Shown here: in pieces, positions 9,792 through 20,828 of the stretch
How the letters are laid out: every line of letters begins with the position of its first letter
How positions within the stretch are numbered: position 1 is the stretch's first letter
Assembly: GCA_009192285.1 (NCBI GenBank)
Contig: CM018605.1
Location: forward strand, 1,016,530 to 1,080,529
Source: Morchella semilibera
Lineage: Eukaryota > Ascomycota > Pezizomycetes > Pezizales > Morchellaceae
Length of the DNA stretch: 64,000 bases
Direction of reading: 5' to 3'
Made by a program: the position numbers and the translations under genes
The notes under the pieces: generated by a model
Told to the model about the DNA's origin: nothing
Database searches by the model: none
What the model saw: the letters and a program-made list of their open reading frames with translations, nothing else

Positions 9792-12700
9792 TGGGGACAG
9801 AACCTAATCCTCACAGAGTGCGAATTATTCAACATAATTGCGCAAGATCACAAAACTGCATGATTGGATTGCTGCACTCAGTCTATGAGACAGCAGACAT
9901 AGTTATAATTCAGGAACCTTTTGTTATGCCTGGCGTAATTGCAGGTTCCTGGACATCAATATCACACCCCTCCTTCGATAGTATCATTCCCACATCAGAT
10001 CGACCACCAAGAACACTCACCTTCACCATCAAGACACACCTCAATCCCCACCTCATCATTCAACCTAAACCAGATATCGTCAACGATCCAGACTTACAAG
10101 CAATAGAGATATCAACCCCCTCAATACCTGCCCTAACCCTCTTTAACATTTATAATGAAGATCCACCTGGACACAGCAATGAACCCTATACGGTGGAGAG
10201 AGTATTGGTTAATATTCAACTCCCTACAAGAACGATTATAGCTGGAGACCTCAACTCGCATCATCCATGGTGGAACTCAGCAAACCGTACACCCAAACGC
10301 CATGAAGCATTGGTTCAACTCCTGGAAACTGGAAACTTCACTCTCATCAACGAACCAGACATCCCAACCTACCACTATAGAACTGGCACTGGCACCTCAG
10401 TTCTAGACTTAGCTTTTGCATCTACAGCGGTCAACACACTACCTTCCAACTGGGCTATTGATGAAGAAGCAGCAACAGGATCAGATCATGAAGTAATTCG
10501 ATTTGATCTTGTATCTGATTCAATTGAATCAGTACCTCCCCCTTCAACTGAACGGTTCAACTGGGATAAAGCAGATTGGGAATCCTTTCAAACAACGCTT
10601 AGAGATCTCTCCCTGAACTCAGCCTTTCGATGGAATTTCCTTCATTCTCATCCAAATGAACAAAACCTAGAAGCAGGAGCTATCCTACTTCTGGAACTTA
10701 TAACCACAGCAGCTGAACGTAATGTTCCTATCAGGAAATCTTCTCCTCGATCTAAACCATGGTGGAGTGGGGAGATCACAGAACATAGACGGCATATGAA
10801 GAGTGCTTTAAGAGAATGGAAGTTGGAAAGGTCTCCAATGATGCATCAAAGATTCAGATCGCACAGATCAGAATACTTCAAATGCATCAGGAGAGCTAAA
10901 GAGTCCCATTGGAACAGCTTCCTTGAGAACGCTCAAGGAAAAGACATATTCACAGCCTTCAGATTCACTAAACCCAGAAAAACGGAACGTACACCACCAC
11001 TCAACAATGTTACAACTGGAGAAACCGCCACCACATTTGCAGAAAAAGCCAATCTATACAGAGCTGCTCTCTTCCCACCTCCCCCTATCTCACCTCAAAG
11101 GGACATCCAAACGCAGGGAGACAGAATACCATGGAAGGACCTGACGGATGATGAAATCAAGAGGGCGATTATGACTTCATCTCCCAATAAAGCTCCAGGG
11201 CCAGATGGGATCAACTTCAAATGCATTCAACAAGCATACCTAGCGATACCTCACCACTTCAACTCATTTTATAAAGCAACCATGACCGCTGGCTATCACC
11301 CACACATTTGGAGAGAAGCCACTGTTGTTATTATAAAAAAGCCCAACAAACCAGACTATTCGATTCCAAAAGCATATAGGCCAGTCTCCTTGCTTAATTG
11401 CTTAGGCAAGGTACTGGAAAAGATAATGGCTTCAAGACTTGCATACCTAGCGGAGAGATACAATCTACTCCACCACTGGCAGATTGGAGGAAGACCAAAG
11501 AGATCCGCTGTGGATGCCTGTATGCTGGTAGCAAGCATAGTGGATGAGCGAAGAGAAAAGGAAAGGTCGTTTCAGCACTGTTTATGGATGTCAAAGGGGC
11601 ATTTGACAATGTATCCAAGGACAGACTCATACATACAGCGAAAGAAAAACGCCTACCCGCTCAAATAGTCAGATGGATAGACAACCTCCTAAGCAACAGG
11701 AAAGCTTCGCTAGCCTTTGATGGACAACAAGAACCTATGTCAATGATAGCAACAGGAATTCCACAGGGAAGCCCAACATCACCGATTCTTTTTCTTCTTT
11801 ACTTATCACCACTCTTCGATATTCTTCAACGCCACTTTCCTCATCAACAAATACCAAGCTATATTGATGATATTGGCATGATAATGGTGGGGAAAGATGA
11901 GAGCTCGAACTGCAGACACTTGGAAAGAATGGCACAGCTAGCTGTCACATGGGGTGAAGCCAATGCTCTGGCATTCGACAACCCCAAAACAGAACTACTT
12001 CACTTCCACAACAAACGCACTACAAACACTACGGATACAGCCAAGGTCAGAATGCCTGATGGTACTCTGGTTGAGGCTAGCGATACACTGAGATGGTTGG
12101 GTGTTTGGTTTGATAGAAAGCTATCTTTCAAACATCATGTCAAAACTAAAGCGGCTTCAGCTATGAGGGCATTTCTTGCACTTGCCAGGTTAGGAAATAC
12201 AGAGAAAGGGCTGAGCCAAACAGCTCTCAGACAACTCTATCAGACCTGCGTCACTACAATCAGCGATTTTGGTGCAGAGGTTTGGTGGAATGGACAGATA
12301 GGATACAAAACACAGCTTCAGAAGATACAAAATAATGCGATGAGAAGGATCACTGGTGCTTTCAGAACAACACCAACATCAGCACTCCAAGCAGAAACTG
12401 CACTACTACCCATAGAGATCAGGCTTGACCTCCAACAACAGAAATATGCTCTACGCATTCTAAGCATGCCGGCCACCCACCCTATTAGCACCTTCAGCCC
12501 AGATTCATTTCCAAGTACACAGGAATCAGGAAGAGAGGAAGAACCCACAGCTACCCCATGGCACTCTGCTGGTGCTAGGCCACAGTACCAATCCAGGCTA
12601 CACCGGATCCTAAACAAAGTCAGCGATTGGATTCAACCTCAAAGTCTGGTGGAGGACATAGATACAATTGCCTGTCCCCCATGGCATCAGAACATCATAG

Positions 12701-13586
12701 ACATACAAATTGATACAGCGGATAAAGATACAGCAGCACAAAACCATAGACAAACAACTCAAGACAATTACAACAACTTACACCGTTTGGTATTCTATTC
12801 TGATGGATCCCTAATGGAAGGAAAAGCTGGGGCTGGAGTCGTTGGCATTAGAGGCAACGAAATAGTGGTGGAACAATTCTACCACCTTGGAAAAGAGGTC
12901 GAAGTCTTTGATTGCGAACTCTACGCAATAGCTCAAGCTACACAGCTTGCCCGGAAGGAGATCAGAAATTCACGATACTCCACAGATGATGTCTGGATCT
13001 TTTCAGACAACCAGGCAGCGATACGGAGAATGAAAAAACCGGAAGCATTCCCAGGCCAACATTGGGTTCAACTAGCAAGATCAAACCTCTTGGAACTTGA
13101 AGCACTAAACATCAAAACACATATCCACTGGGTACCAGGACATGTGGAGGTGGATGGCAATGAACATGCAGACAGGTTGGCAAAAAGAGGGCACAGGGTG
13201 AAAGGGTCGAACCAGATGCAAGGGTATCAATCACCCACTTGAAGAGGAAAATCAAGGAGCACTCTATGGCTACTTGGAGAGAGAACTGGAAAACTATGAA
13301 GAAAGGAAGGAGCTACAGAGGTGCTCCTTCCTCCAAGATGTCTGCACCCCTTCGTCAAAACATACCAAGGAAACTTGCAAGCACAATTACCCAAATGCGA
13401 ACGGGTCATGGATACACCAAATCCTACCTATCCAGAATACCAACAACAAATATAGATACAGCGGAATGCAGGTGTGGATACTTCCAGGAAACCCCAACTC
13501 ACCTGCTACTTTACTGCAAACAACATCCACTACCAGAACTCAAAAAAGATCTTACCGCCACAATAAAATCAATGCCACTCAACTAG
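9788..13586 (+). pseudogene. LINE ORF2: endonuclease, reverse transcriptase, RNase H, two frameshifts
   Basis: Apurinic-type endonuclease at the N-terminus (RIIQHNCARSQN, IIQEPFV, IAGDLNSHHPWW, TGSDHEVIRFD). RT fingers follow (SPNKAPGPDGINF, YRPVSLLNCLGKVLEKI). A frameshift near 11575 separates these from the palm (FDNVSKDRL-type block, IPQGSPTSPILF, SYIDDIGMIM with the catalytic Asp pair, about 11850-11885). RNase H runs at 12785-13210 (FYSDGSLMEGKAGAG, VFDCELYAIAQA, WIFSDNQAAI, WVPGHVEVDGNEHADRLAK). After a second shift near 13235 the tail ends with CRCGYFQETPTHLLLYC, the usual terminal CCHC. The ATG overlaps the ORF1 stop as ATGA. Confidence 0.88.
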
Positions 13587-13945
13587 ATAACCGCCATACA
13601 TACAGACAAAGGACTCCAGGCAACCATCAATAAATTTCTTTACTAACCCAGATCGCCACCAGGAACTGGACACTAGAGGAGAGAGATGGAGATAGAGGAG
13701 AACACGTGGGATGGGGGAGACTTGAGGAAGAAGGAGAAAGAGAAGGAGAAGGATAGTCACCAAGGTGCTTGCACCTATCATTGTGAGCTAGAATGGAAGG
13801 ACAACATGCATGATAACCTCGAAAGAGGGTTGATAGGCACACGGCCGTAAGGAGGATTCGCTTTATAAAAGATAGTATATGACCGTGATAATTGGGTTCT
13901 TTCTTTATATGCCATATTCAGATTCGGATGCAAACAGTATGAGTA

Positions 13946-13961
13946 CTAAATAAATAAATAA
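13946..13961 (+). repeat. TAAA-type tail of the LINE
   Basis: Four TAAA units close the LINE. The following bases (from about 13962) align with the inside of the local LTR family, so this marks the 3' junction. Confidence 0.7.
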
Positions 13962-14122
13962 ATTCTATTTACATGATAAATCCATCACGCCATCGAATCT
14001 TTTAGAACCTAATAACGACACCCTCTTCCCAGCACACCCCTCTCTCACTTAGCATTACCTTAACAACCACAACAACGCTTCGACCGCCGAACCTTCGGGA
14101 CCAATGCCAAGATGCCAGGACA
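13962..14122 (+). mobile_element. 3' part of an LTR (family A), cut by the LINE
   Basis: The stretch ATCCATCACGCCATCGAATC through to the terminal CAGGACA matches the last about 160 bp of the complete LTR at 14932-15563. The LINE abuts it, so the LTR was the LINE's right-hand target or junction partner. Confidence 0.75.
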
Positions 14123-14197
14123 TTAAATCATCATGGAGCTCCCCTAAATCTTCTTTGATTCTTTCTTGCAGCTTCTTGATCTTGGCTCGTAGTCCCT

Positions 14198-14423
14198 AGA
14201 CTACTTTGTGGAACTCAGCTCGGGCTTGTTCGGTTTCGGAGTAGTAGATAGTGAAGTCAATCGCATATTGCTGGACTCCTCCGTGTGCTCTTTGGAGAAG
14301 GTCATACGCTTGTTTCGCTTCTTCCGTTGCGGTGGAGTCCACTTCAGGGTGAGGGATAAAGAACCCCTCGAGGTCGGTATAGACCTTCTGATAATCAAAT
14401 ACATTGATATTCGGAGCAGTCAT
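14198..14423 (-). pseudogene. gag-like N-terminal fragment (75 aa)
   Basis: An open frame starting MTAPNINVFDYQKVYTDLEG and ending before 14198. It is charged and helical-looking, and lies among LTR pieces in the orientation expected for the start of an internal region. I infer the beginning of a retrotransposon gag; no diagnostic motif is present. It could be chance. Confidence 0.35.
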
Positions 14424-14479
14424 AATAAACTATAGCGCGAGGAACTTGTGCTGTGCCAGTCGAGTAGAAGTGGTCTCGT

Positions 14480-14926
14480 CTTAGTGTAAGGGAGTAGCCG
14501 AACGCAATGTGACAGATGACAATGATGATGCAAGGTAACTTGAACTCGAGGAGCACAGCCCCTACTACGAGGACAATAACGAGGAAGAGAAGAGAACTAG
14601 GTGGGCACAAACGCAGGCACCGGCAAAGGCAAAGGCAAAGGCAAAGGCAAGGGCAAGAGGAGAGGCAGAGGGTGTAGGGCAGAGCAGAGAAATTTAGCAC
14701 CAGGTACGAGTCCTGGCGAGGATCCAGAGTGTCCCAGCATCTTGGCATTGGTCCCGAGGGTTCGGTAGTTATCACGCTGTTGTGACGGATGGAGTTAGGT
14801 TAAGCAAGGAGGGGATGGGATGAGGTGATGTTGTTGTCATTTAATTCTATGAGGTTCGGCTACAGGGAGGATTGGTAATAGAATTGGGTGAGATAGTATT
14901 AAGGTGTCCCACCAGACTACTGGAGT
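14480..14926. mobile_element. two abutting LTR fragments of family A in opposite directions
   Basis: About 14480-14725 resembles the 5' half of the family A LTR in plus direction (GATGACAATGATGATGC, then a run of GGCAAA units at 14622-14660). From 14730 (TGTCCCAGCATCTTGG) to about 14926 the sequence resembles the LTR 3' half in minus direction. The complete LTR at 14932 has inserted into the second piece. Both are diverged. Confidence 0.6.
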
Positions 14927-14931
14927 AGTAC

Positions 14932-15563
14932 TGTGACGGGGTAACCCGACGCAAAGAAGAAGATGACAATGATGACGCAGAGGAACTCGAGGAGCACAGT
15001 CCACTCGACGAGGGGGCTGATAAAGACAGGGACAACACCGGGCAGGCACAAGCACAGCACCGGCAAAGGCAAAGGCAAGAGCAAGGGCACAAGAGCACGG
15101 AGCAGGGAGAGTAAGGACCGGATGGACCTCAACGAGAACGATGAGAGGTACTATGAGTTTCCTCTTGTCAGAGGATCGAGTTTTTTGGTACGAGAGGCTA
15201 TGGCTTAGAAATAGGAGTAGATTCCTATGTACCGAGAGAACAGGAAAACGAGACAGAGAGAAAAGAAAGAAAGAACTAAGGAAAACATCTATCCCTGCTA
15301 TTTAACACACCTCCTCCACTAGTCCGCTATGACTCACACTTTCGCTCATAGAACCTCATAGAAACCCATCGCTACCACACCTCGTAATACTCCCCACCAT
15401 CTTCGCTATTCTACATTACCAATCCATCACGCCATCGAACCTCCCAGAACCTGATGACGACACCCCCCTTTAGCACACCCCTTCCTCGCTTAACTATTCC
15501 CAAACAATCACAACAGCGCTTCCACTACCGAACCCTCGGGACTAATGCCCAGACGCCGGGACA
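14932..15563 (+). mobile_element. complete solo LTR of family A with 5-bp target duplication
   Basis: It starts TGTGACGG and ends CGGGACA (TG...CA, 632 bp). The 5 bases before it (14927-14931) and after it (15564-15568) are both AGTAC. No internal element sequence lies between, so it is a solo LTR left by LTR-LTR recombination. Inside are GGCAAA repeats (about 15060-15080) and a TATTTAA box near 15300. The related copy at 17809-18451 is in the opposite direction. Confidence 0.9.
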
Positions 15564-15568
15564 AGTAC

Positions 15569-16440
15569 TGTAAAGAGCTCAGAGTCAGAAACGCCAACTG
15601 CAAAGGCAGGAAGGAACGGGGTCACTTCAGTCTGAATGTAACTAGGATCTCCGTTGTCCGATCCTAGTCCGACGAGTATAAAAAGTGGTTTAGAGTTAGG
15701 TAATGCTAATACGAAGATTGGTTCAGGTAGATATTTTCAAGAATTACTGAGAACGCATAGAATAGAGGTAATAGATTTATATCGTTAAAACTCTTTCTTC
15801 GTCGATGATGATTTCAACAAAGTCGGAGAATGACACTGTATTTATATCCCGCGCAAATGTCACGCAGACTAAGAACTATCATTACAACAAATATGTGGGA
15901 GACCCAGAAGACCCTGATAATCGCCAAGAAACCAAACACCAACGCCAACGTTCACAACGCCTTTAAATCCTCATGACATCCCTAGCTATTATCCAGTTTT
16001 TGTCAGCGGAAGTATGCCGGAGTCAGCCTACCTGTAACTCATGGTACGGGCCTCGACTTCACTCGCCAACTCTTTCCCTGCATCGTTATCTATCACTAAG
16101 GAGCATGACTCAACATTAGGTCTGTCAACGATTAGGTGCCGGAAGGTTCGGATCTCCTTTCCCTGAGAAGTCACCAGCGTCAGTTTCTCAAAACCTTCGC
16201 CGATTTGATCAGTTTTCAGTGGTCCGATTGATCCAAACCATAACACCCGTCTCCAAACTTGCCTTCGCAGGAATGCAACCCCATAGTTCCCCTCGAGCTC
16301 GCCCTGGGCCTTACTTGGCCCTCGCTTCCCTGCCCTGCTCTGCGCCCTCTGCCTTTGCCCTTGTCTTTACCCTGGCCAGTCGGTGCCTGCGCTTGCGCTC
16401 CCGACTTACCTCAACTTAGTGCCTTCTCGTAGCGGTGAGC
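15569..16440. other. unassigned decayed repeat DNA
   Basis: No supported gene. Short open frames here (for example the minus-strand 72-aa one at 16028-16246) show no recognisable domain. Around 16330-16400 TTTGCC-rich text resembles the GGCAAA zone of the LTR family in the reverse direction, so part is LTR-derived. Confidence 0.4.
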
Positions 16441-16813
16441 ACCCTGGCCTGAGGAGAAACTATAGCTATGGGTAGGAGTATATTCTATGACCCGTGGAAA
16501 ACAGGAAGGAGCGGAGGACACGAAAAAACAGAAAAAAAAGAACTAAGGAACAGTCTTCCCGCGCTATTTAACACCCTCCTCCGTCAGTTCACTATGACTC
16601 ATATCGTAATCAATAGAATCTATCAAAAACTAGTACTTCCAACCTCTTATTCCTTCCTCCTAATCTTTTCTACATATTACATCCATCACACATAGAATTT
16701 CATGGAACCTAATGAAACACCCTCATGGTACATCTCCTCCTCGCTTAACGTTCCATCATTAGTTACAATGGCGCTTCAACCAGAACTTTGGACCGATACC
16801 AAGACGCCAGGAC
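16441..16813 (+). mobile_element. LTR family A fragment (3' half)
   Basis: The order AACTAAGGAA, CTATTTAACA, ATCCATCACA, TCGCTTAACG and the end GACGCCAGGACA (16813) follows the 3' half of the complete LTR at 14932-15563, more diverged. Confidence 0.65.
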
Positions 16814-17379
16814 AGCTCTCACTCTTCTGCCCTGTGTTCTCTCTTGCCTTTGCCTGACTTTGCCCTCGCCAGTCTAACGAGACGGAGACAGGTCAAGGAC
16901 TTAGACGGGGTAGATCCAGGGACGAGGGCGAAGACAGGGTCGGCTCAGGAGATACCCGAGGCGGGACAGGTTCAGATTCAGGTTCAGGTTCAGGTTCGGG
17001 GACGAGGCAGAGACGGAAGGGCCGAAGCCAAAGTAATGTATTGCTAACAGAAAGAAGACGTTGCCTAGAGAGGCAGAAACATAGGGAAGAACAAACACTA
17101 TATATACAACTTCCCCATCACACCGCTGACTCATAACCATAGAATCTCATAGAACCTCCCCCACTTCCGTACCACCCATACTATTCCCAATACCCATATT
17201 TCTATCCCGATATCACCCCTTCCTTCCTAGCGCTTACACTCTATCACCCGAGCTCCTTCCTAATCCATCATTCTACTTCCGACATCGACCGATACTATCC
17301 AACAACCCTGTTCCAAAGACGTCTTGGCGGAAGGCGGGGTAGAGGAGGCGGAGCCGTGATAGCCAGGGCCTTTGCTTTT
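16814..17379. other. decayed repeat DNA, no gene seen
   Basis: Contains a short GGTTCA tandem run at about 16970-17000. Otherwise I recognise no gene, RNA or clear element edge. Confidence 0.35.
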
Positions 17380-17496
17380 GCCTGCCTGGTATACTCCTTA
17401 TCTTCGTTGGTGATCTCGTTATCTTGGCTGTGCTCCTCAAGTCCTTCTGCATTATCATTGTCTTCTGCTATCTTGACTGCGAGTTACTCCGTCACA
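17380..17496 (-). mobile_element. LTR family A fragment (5' end)
   Basis: On the plus strand it ends GCGAGTTACTCCGTCACA (17496), which is the inverse of the LTR start TGTGACGG. Upstream text (CTTTTGCC, CTCAAGTCCTTCTGC) follows the same family. Confidence 0.6.
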
Positions 17497-17737
17497 GTCG
17501 GCATTAAATTTTATGAGATTCGATGGCGTGATGGATTTGTAATATAGATAGAGAAAATGGTAGTGAGGAATGTGAGATGTGGTAGGAACAGGTTTTCTGT
17601 GGGATTCTAGAGATTGGGGCATGAGTCATATGGGACTAGAGGAGGAGGGGGTTAAATAACGGGGGAAGATTTCTTATTTTATTCTCTCTTTCTTTTCTTT
17701 CTGTCTCGTCTTCTTGTTACCTGGCTATATAGGAATA

Positions 17738-19028
17738 AGTCCGAGCATCTTGGCATTGGTCCTGAGGGGTCGGTAGTCGAAGCGCTGTTATGATTGTTAA
17801 GGTATTGCTGTCCCGGCGTCTTGGCATTTGTTCCGATAGTTCGGTAGGTGATGTACGGTTGGGGTTGTTAGGGTAATGTTAAGCGAGAGTGGGGAGTGCG
17901 AGGTGGAGGTTGTCGTCATTGGGTTCTGGAGGTTCAATGGCGTGATGGATTGGTAATGTAGAATAGCGGAGATGGTGGAGAGGATTACGAGGTGTGGTAG
18001 CAACGGGTTTCCATGAGGTTCTATGAGCGAAAAGTGTGAGTCATAGCGGACTAGTGGAGGAGGTGTGTTAAATAGCGGGGATAGATGTTTTCCTTAGTTC
18101 TTTCTTTCTTTTCTCTCTGTCTCGTCTTCCTGTTATCTCAGTACATAGGAATTTACTCCTATTTCCAAGCCATAGCCTCTCGTACCAAATACTTGACCCT
18201 CTGACAAGGGGAAACTCATAGCATCTCTTATCGTTCTCGTTGAGGTCCATCTGGTCCTCGCTTTCCCTGCTCTGTGTCCTGGTGCCTTGCCCTTGCCCTT
18301 GCCTTTGCCTTTGCCTTCGCTGGTGCCTGTGCTTGTGCCTGCCCGGTGTTGCCTTTGTCTTCGTCAGTCTCCTCGTCCCTAGACTGTGCTCCTCGGGTTC
18401 TTCTGCGTCATCATTGTCATCTTCCTCTTTGCGTCGGGTTACTCCGTCACAATTGCTAAGCGAAGAATTGATGTGCTGAGGAGGAGATGTCATCATTCGA
18501 TTCTAGCAGGTTCGATGGCGTGATGGATCTGTAATGTAAATAGCAGAGATGATGGGGAGGAATACGAGGTGTGGTTGCGACGGGTTTTCATGGGTTTCTA
18601 ATGAGCCGATGTATGAGTCATAGCGGACTGGAGACGGAGAGGTGTTAAATAGCGGGGATAGATGTTTTCCTTAGTTCTTTCTTTCTTTTCTCTTTGTCTC
18701 GTCTTCCTGTTATTTCGGTACATAGGAATATACTCCTATCCTCAAAGCCATAGTCCCTCATGTCCAAGACTCTGTCCTCTTCAGAGGAAGCCTATAGTAC
18801 CTCTTATCATTCTCCTTGAGGTCCATCTGGTCCTCACTCTCCCTGCCCTGCACCCTTTTGCCTCTGCCTTTATCTTTGCCTTTGCATTTGCCTTCGCTGG
18901 TGCCTGTGCTTGTGCCTGCTCAGTGTTGTCCCTGTCTTCGTCGTGTCCTCGTCGCGCTGGCTGTGTTTCTCGAGTTCTTCTGCGTCATCATTGTCACCCA
19001 CTACTTTGCGTCGGGTTACTCTGTCACA
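17738..19028 (-). mobile_element. middle LTR of the nest, split by the inner solo LTR
   Basis: On the plus strand it starts AGTCCGAGCATCTTGG (a worn TGTCCC...) and ends CTGTCACA (19028). Flanks GAATA (17733-17737) and AAATA (19029-19033) match at 4 of 5 bases, an aged target duplication. It is interrupted at 17809-18451. Confidence 0.78.
17809..18451 (-). mobile_element. inner complete solo LTR with 5-bp target duplication
   Basis: 643 bp, reading TGTCCCGG...GTCACA on the plus strand (inverse of TG...CA). The flanks 17804-17808 and 18452-18456 are both ATTGC. Removing it rejoins the middle LTR without a gap (GGTATTGC to ATTGCTAAGCG). It is the youngest layer of the stack and close in sequence to the solo LTR at 14932, in inverted orientation to it. 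Confidence 0.9.
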
Positions 19029-19340
19029 AAATATACTCCTATTTTCAAGGCATGGTTCTCTTGACCTCCAAGTCGGACCCTGTCTTCAGTAACGAGGAAA
19101 TCTATAGTCTCTTTCATCATTCCCGTTGAGGTCCATGCAGTCCTCACTCTCCCTGCTCCGCGCTCCCTTGCCTCTGCCTTTACCTTCAAATTTGTCCTTG
19201 CCGGTGCTCATGCTTGTGCTTGCCCGATGTCTTCTCGCCTTCATCAATATTCTCATTGTGCTGGCTATGTTCCTCGAGTTCTCCTGTGTCATGATTGTTA
19301 TCTGTCACATTGCGCCCGGTTACTCCAACTATCATGGAGC

Positions 19341-20828
19341 AAAATGAGTCGTAGTCGGAGAAGCCAAGGTAGACAACTAAGGCAGGGGAAAGCCAGACAA
19401 AGCGAGGCGGAGTGGGTAAAGCAAAGTGAGGCAGGACCTACCAAATAACTAGGGATGAAGGACGAGGCGAAAGGTGGTACGGAGACTATGGGAATGCCTG
19501 AAGAGCCCCAAGGGACGTCTTGATACTAAAGATCCTAAAATCCAAGTTGACTAAAAGAATAAAAGGTTGCGTGAAGAAGAATGAGAGAAAGAGAAATCCT
19601 ACAAGCGAGGGAGAGAGCTCCCTATATATAGCCCCAGAATCCCTTCACTGACTCATGCCCTAGAAACCCATAGAACCCCAAATCCTTTTATTAAAAATAC
19701 ATGCCCACCGTTGACTCATAGAACCCCTGTAACCGAAACTCATAGAACACCATAAAAACCCCTGACTAACCCTTCTTCCCGCAACATCGCCCAGTACGCT
19801 CCACGCCATAATACCAGCACATCAGCCTATTCTTTCATGAATAGATCTCCACCCTAGCGGTCAGAAGGTAGGTACACTTGCAGCAGGTTGCAGTCCTCAC
19901 TGTAGGTACTTTTTCCTATCACTGTAACTGCTGGATTCTATCAATGACTCTGAGCCTATAACAGGCCCGGTGAGAACTATTCTCCTAACCGCTGGTGTGG
20001 ATCCGTTATCATAGGAATCAGAGTAATGACTGAAATCAAAAGGCCGAGGAGGGCATTTGTGCAGGTACTGATGGTGTCGGCTTTTGCGTATCCTTCTTGA
20101 TAAACCTTTTCTTTACTCTATCAGTAAGAGTATAGCCATAGGGGGCTTCTTGGAAAGAAGGAACTTAGATTTATCTTTGTGTGACATTGATGATACATAG
20201 GGATGATGGTTGTTGCTTAAGCGAATCAAAAGGTGAATAACCCGATGATTTATAAAGAGTTCATAGGATGAACACCCCGATGATTTACACCCCAGGTGAA
20301 CACCCCGATGAACACCTCAATGATTAGATTGCGCCTGTGCACCAAAGCCCACCCACCCACCCACACCTAAGCGAAGCCGGTGCCGCACTCAAACCTCACC
20401 CCAAAGTGCACTGTCGGAAAAGGCCAGTTTTTGCGGTACTTCTCTACCCTAGAGTATTTGCGGCATAGGATCTCACTCGGTAGATTACAGTCTTAAAGCG
20501 GAGACATGACAGGCCCTATCATCCCCTATCATCCATCACCAATATACTTTCAACCCTCTGACTTATTCTCAACATGAACGCATTCGAGGAACTGGTTTCC
20601 CTGGACTATAATTTCTCGATTTGCTTTTATTCTTGAAATCAGCCTACTATTAACTAAATCCCCGGATGAACGCCTTTCATTTTGAATTCTCCTGCCCCGC
20701 GCGTATACGATCAAGAATAACATAAAATCTATCAAATTAAATTACCAAATAACAATTAAAACGAAGATACCTCAAAACTTTAAAACCCTCTGCGATGCTG
20801 GGATGCTAGTGTTTTCGAACGCACAGCA
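19341..20828. other. repeat-derived intergenic DNA, no gene seen
   Basis: Purine-rich worn repeat text, a TATATATAG box near 19622, ACTCATAGAACC words shared with the LTR family, and an AACACCCCGATGA tandem at about 20230-20320. No open frame with a recognisable domain. Confidence 0.4.
19858..19975. repeat. dispersed repeat copy (partner at about 25600-25725)
   Basis: CTCCACC..., AGCAGGTTG and CTCTGAGCCTATAACAGGCC occur in the same order and spacing at about 25605-25725. No coding content; probably a worn element edge. Confidence 0.6.

Larger units (their letters stand above)
8013..13961 (+). mobile_element. Tad-like LINE (non-LTR retrotransposon), nearly full length, decayed
   Basis: ORF1 with three CCHC-type knuckles is followed by ORF2 with endonuclease, RT, RNase H and a terminal CCHC. 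This is the plan of the I/Tad group of fungal LINEs. The 5' edge is placed where gypsy 2 RNase H ends (about 8012). The 3' edge is placed at a short TAAA-repeat tail (about 13946-13961), followed at once by LTR sequence. At least three frameshifts are seen (near 9100-9195, 11570-11590, 13235). The two flanks do not belong together (gypsy RNase H on the left, an LTR on the right), so no target duplication could be confirmed. Confidence 0.88.
17497..19335 (-). mobile_element. outermost LTR (family A) of a three-level nest, split by a younger LTR
   Basis: Its two halves are 17497-17737 and about 19034-19335. They rejoin as one LTR text if the middle insertion is removed (TAGGAATA on the left, TACTCCTATTTTCAAGG on the right, as in other copies). 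Both termini of this oldest copy are worn, so its own target duplication cannot be read. Confidence 0.7.
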
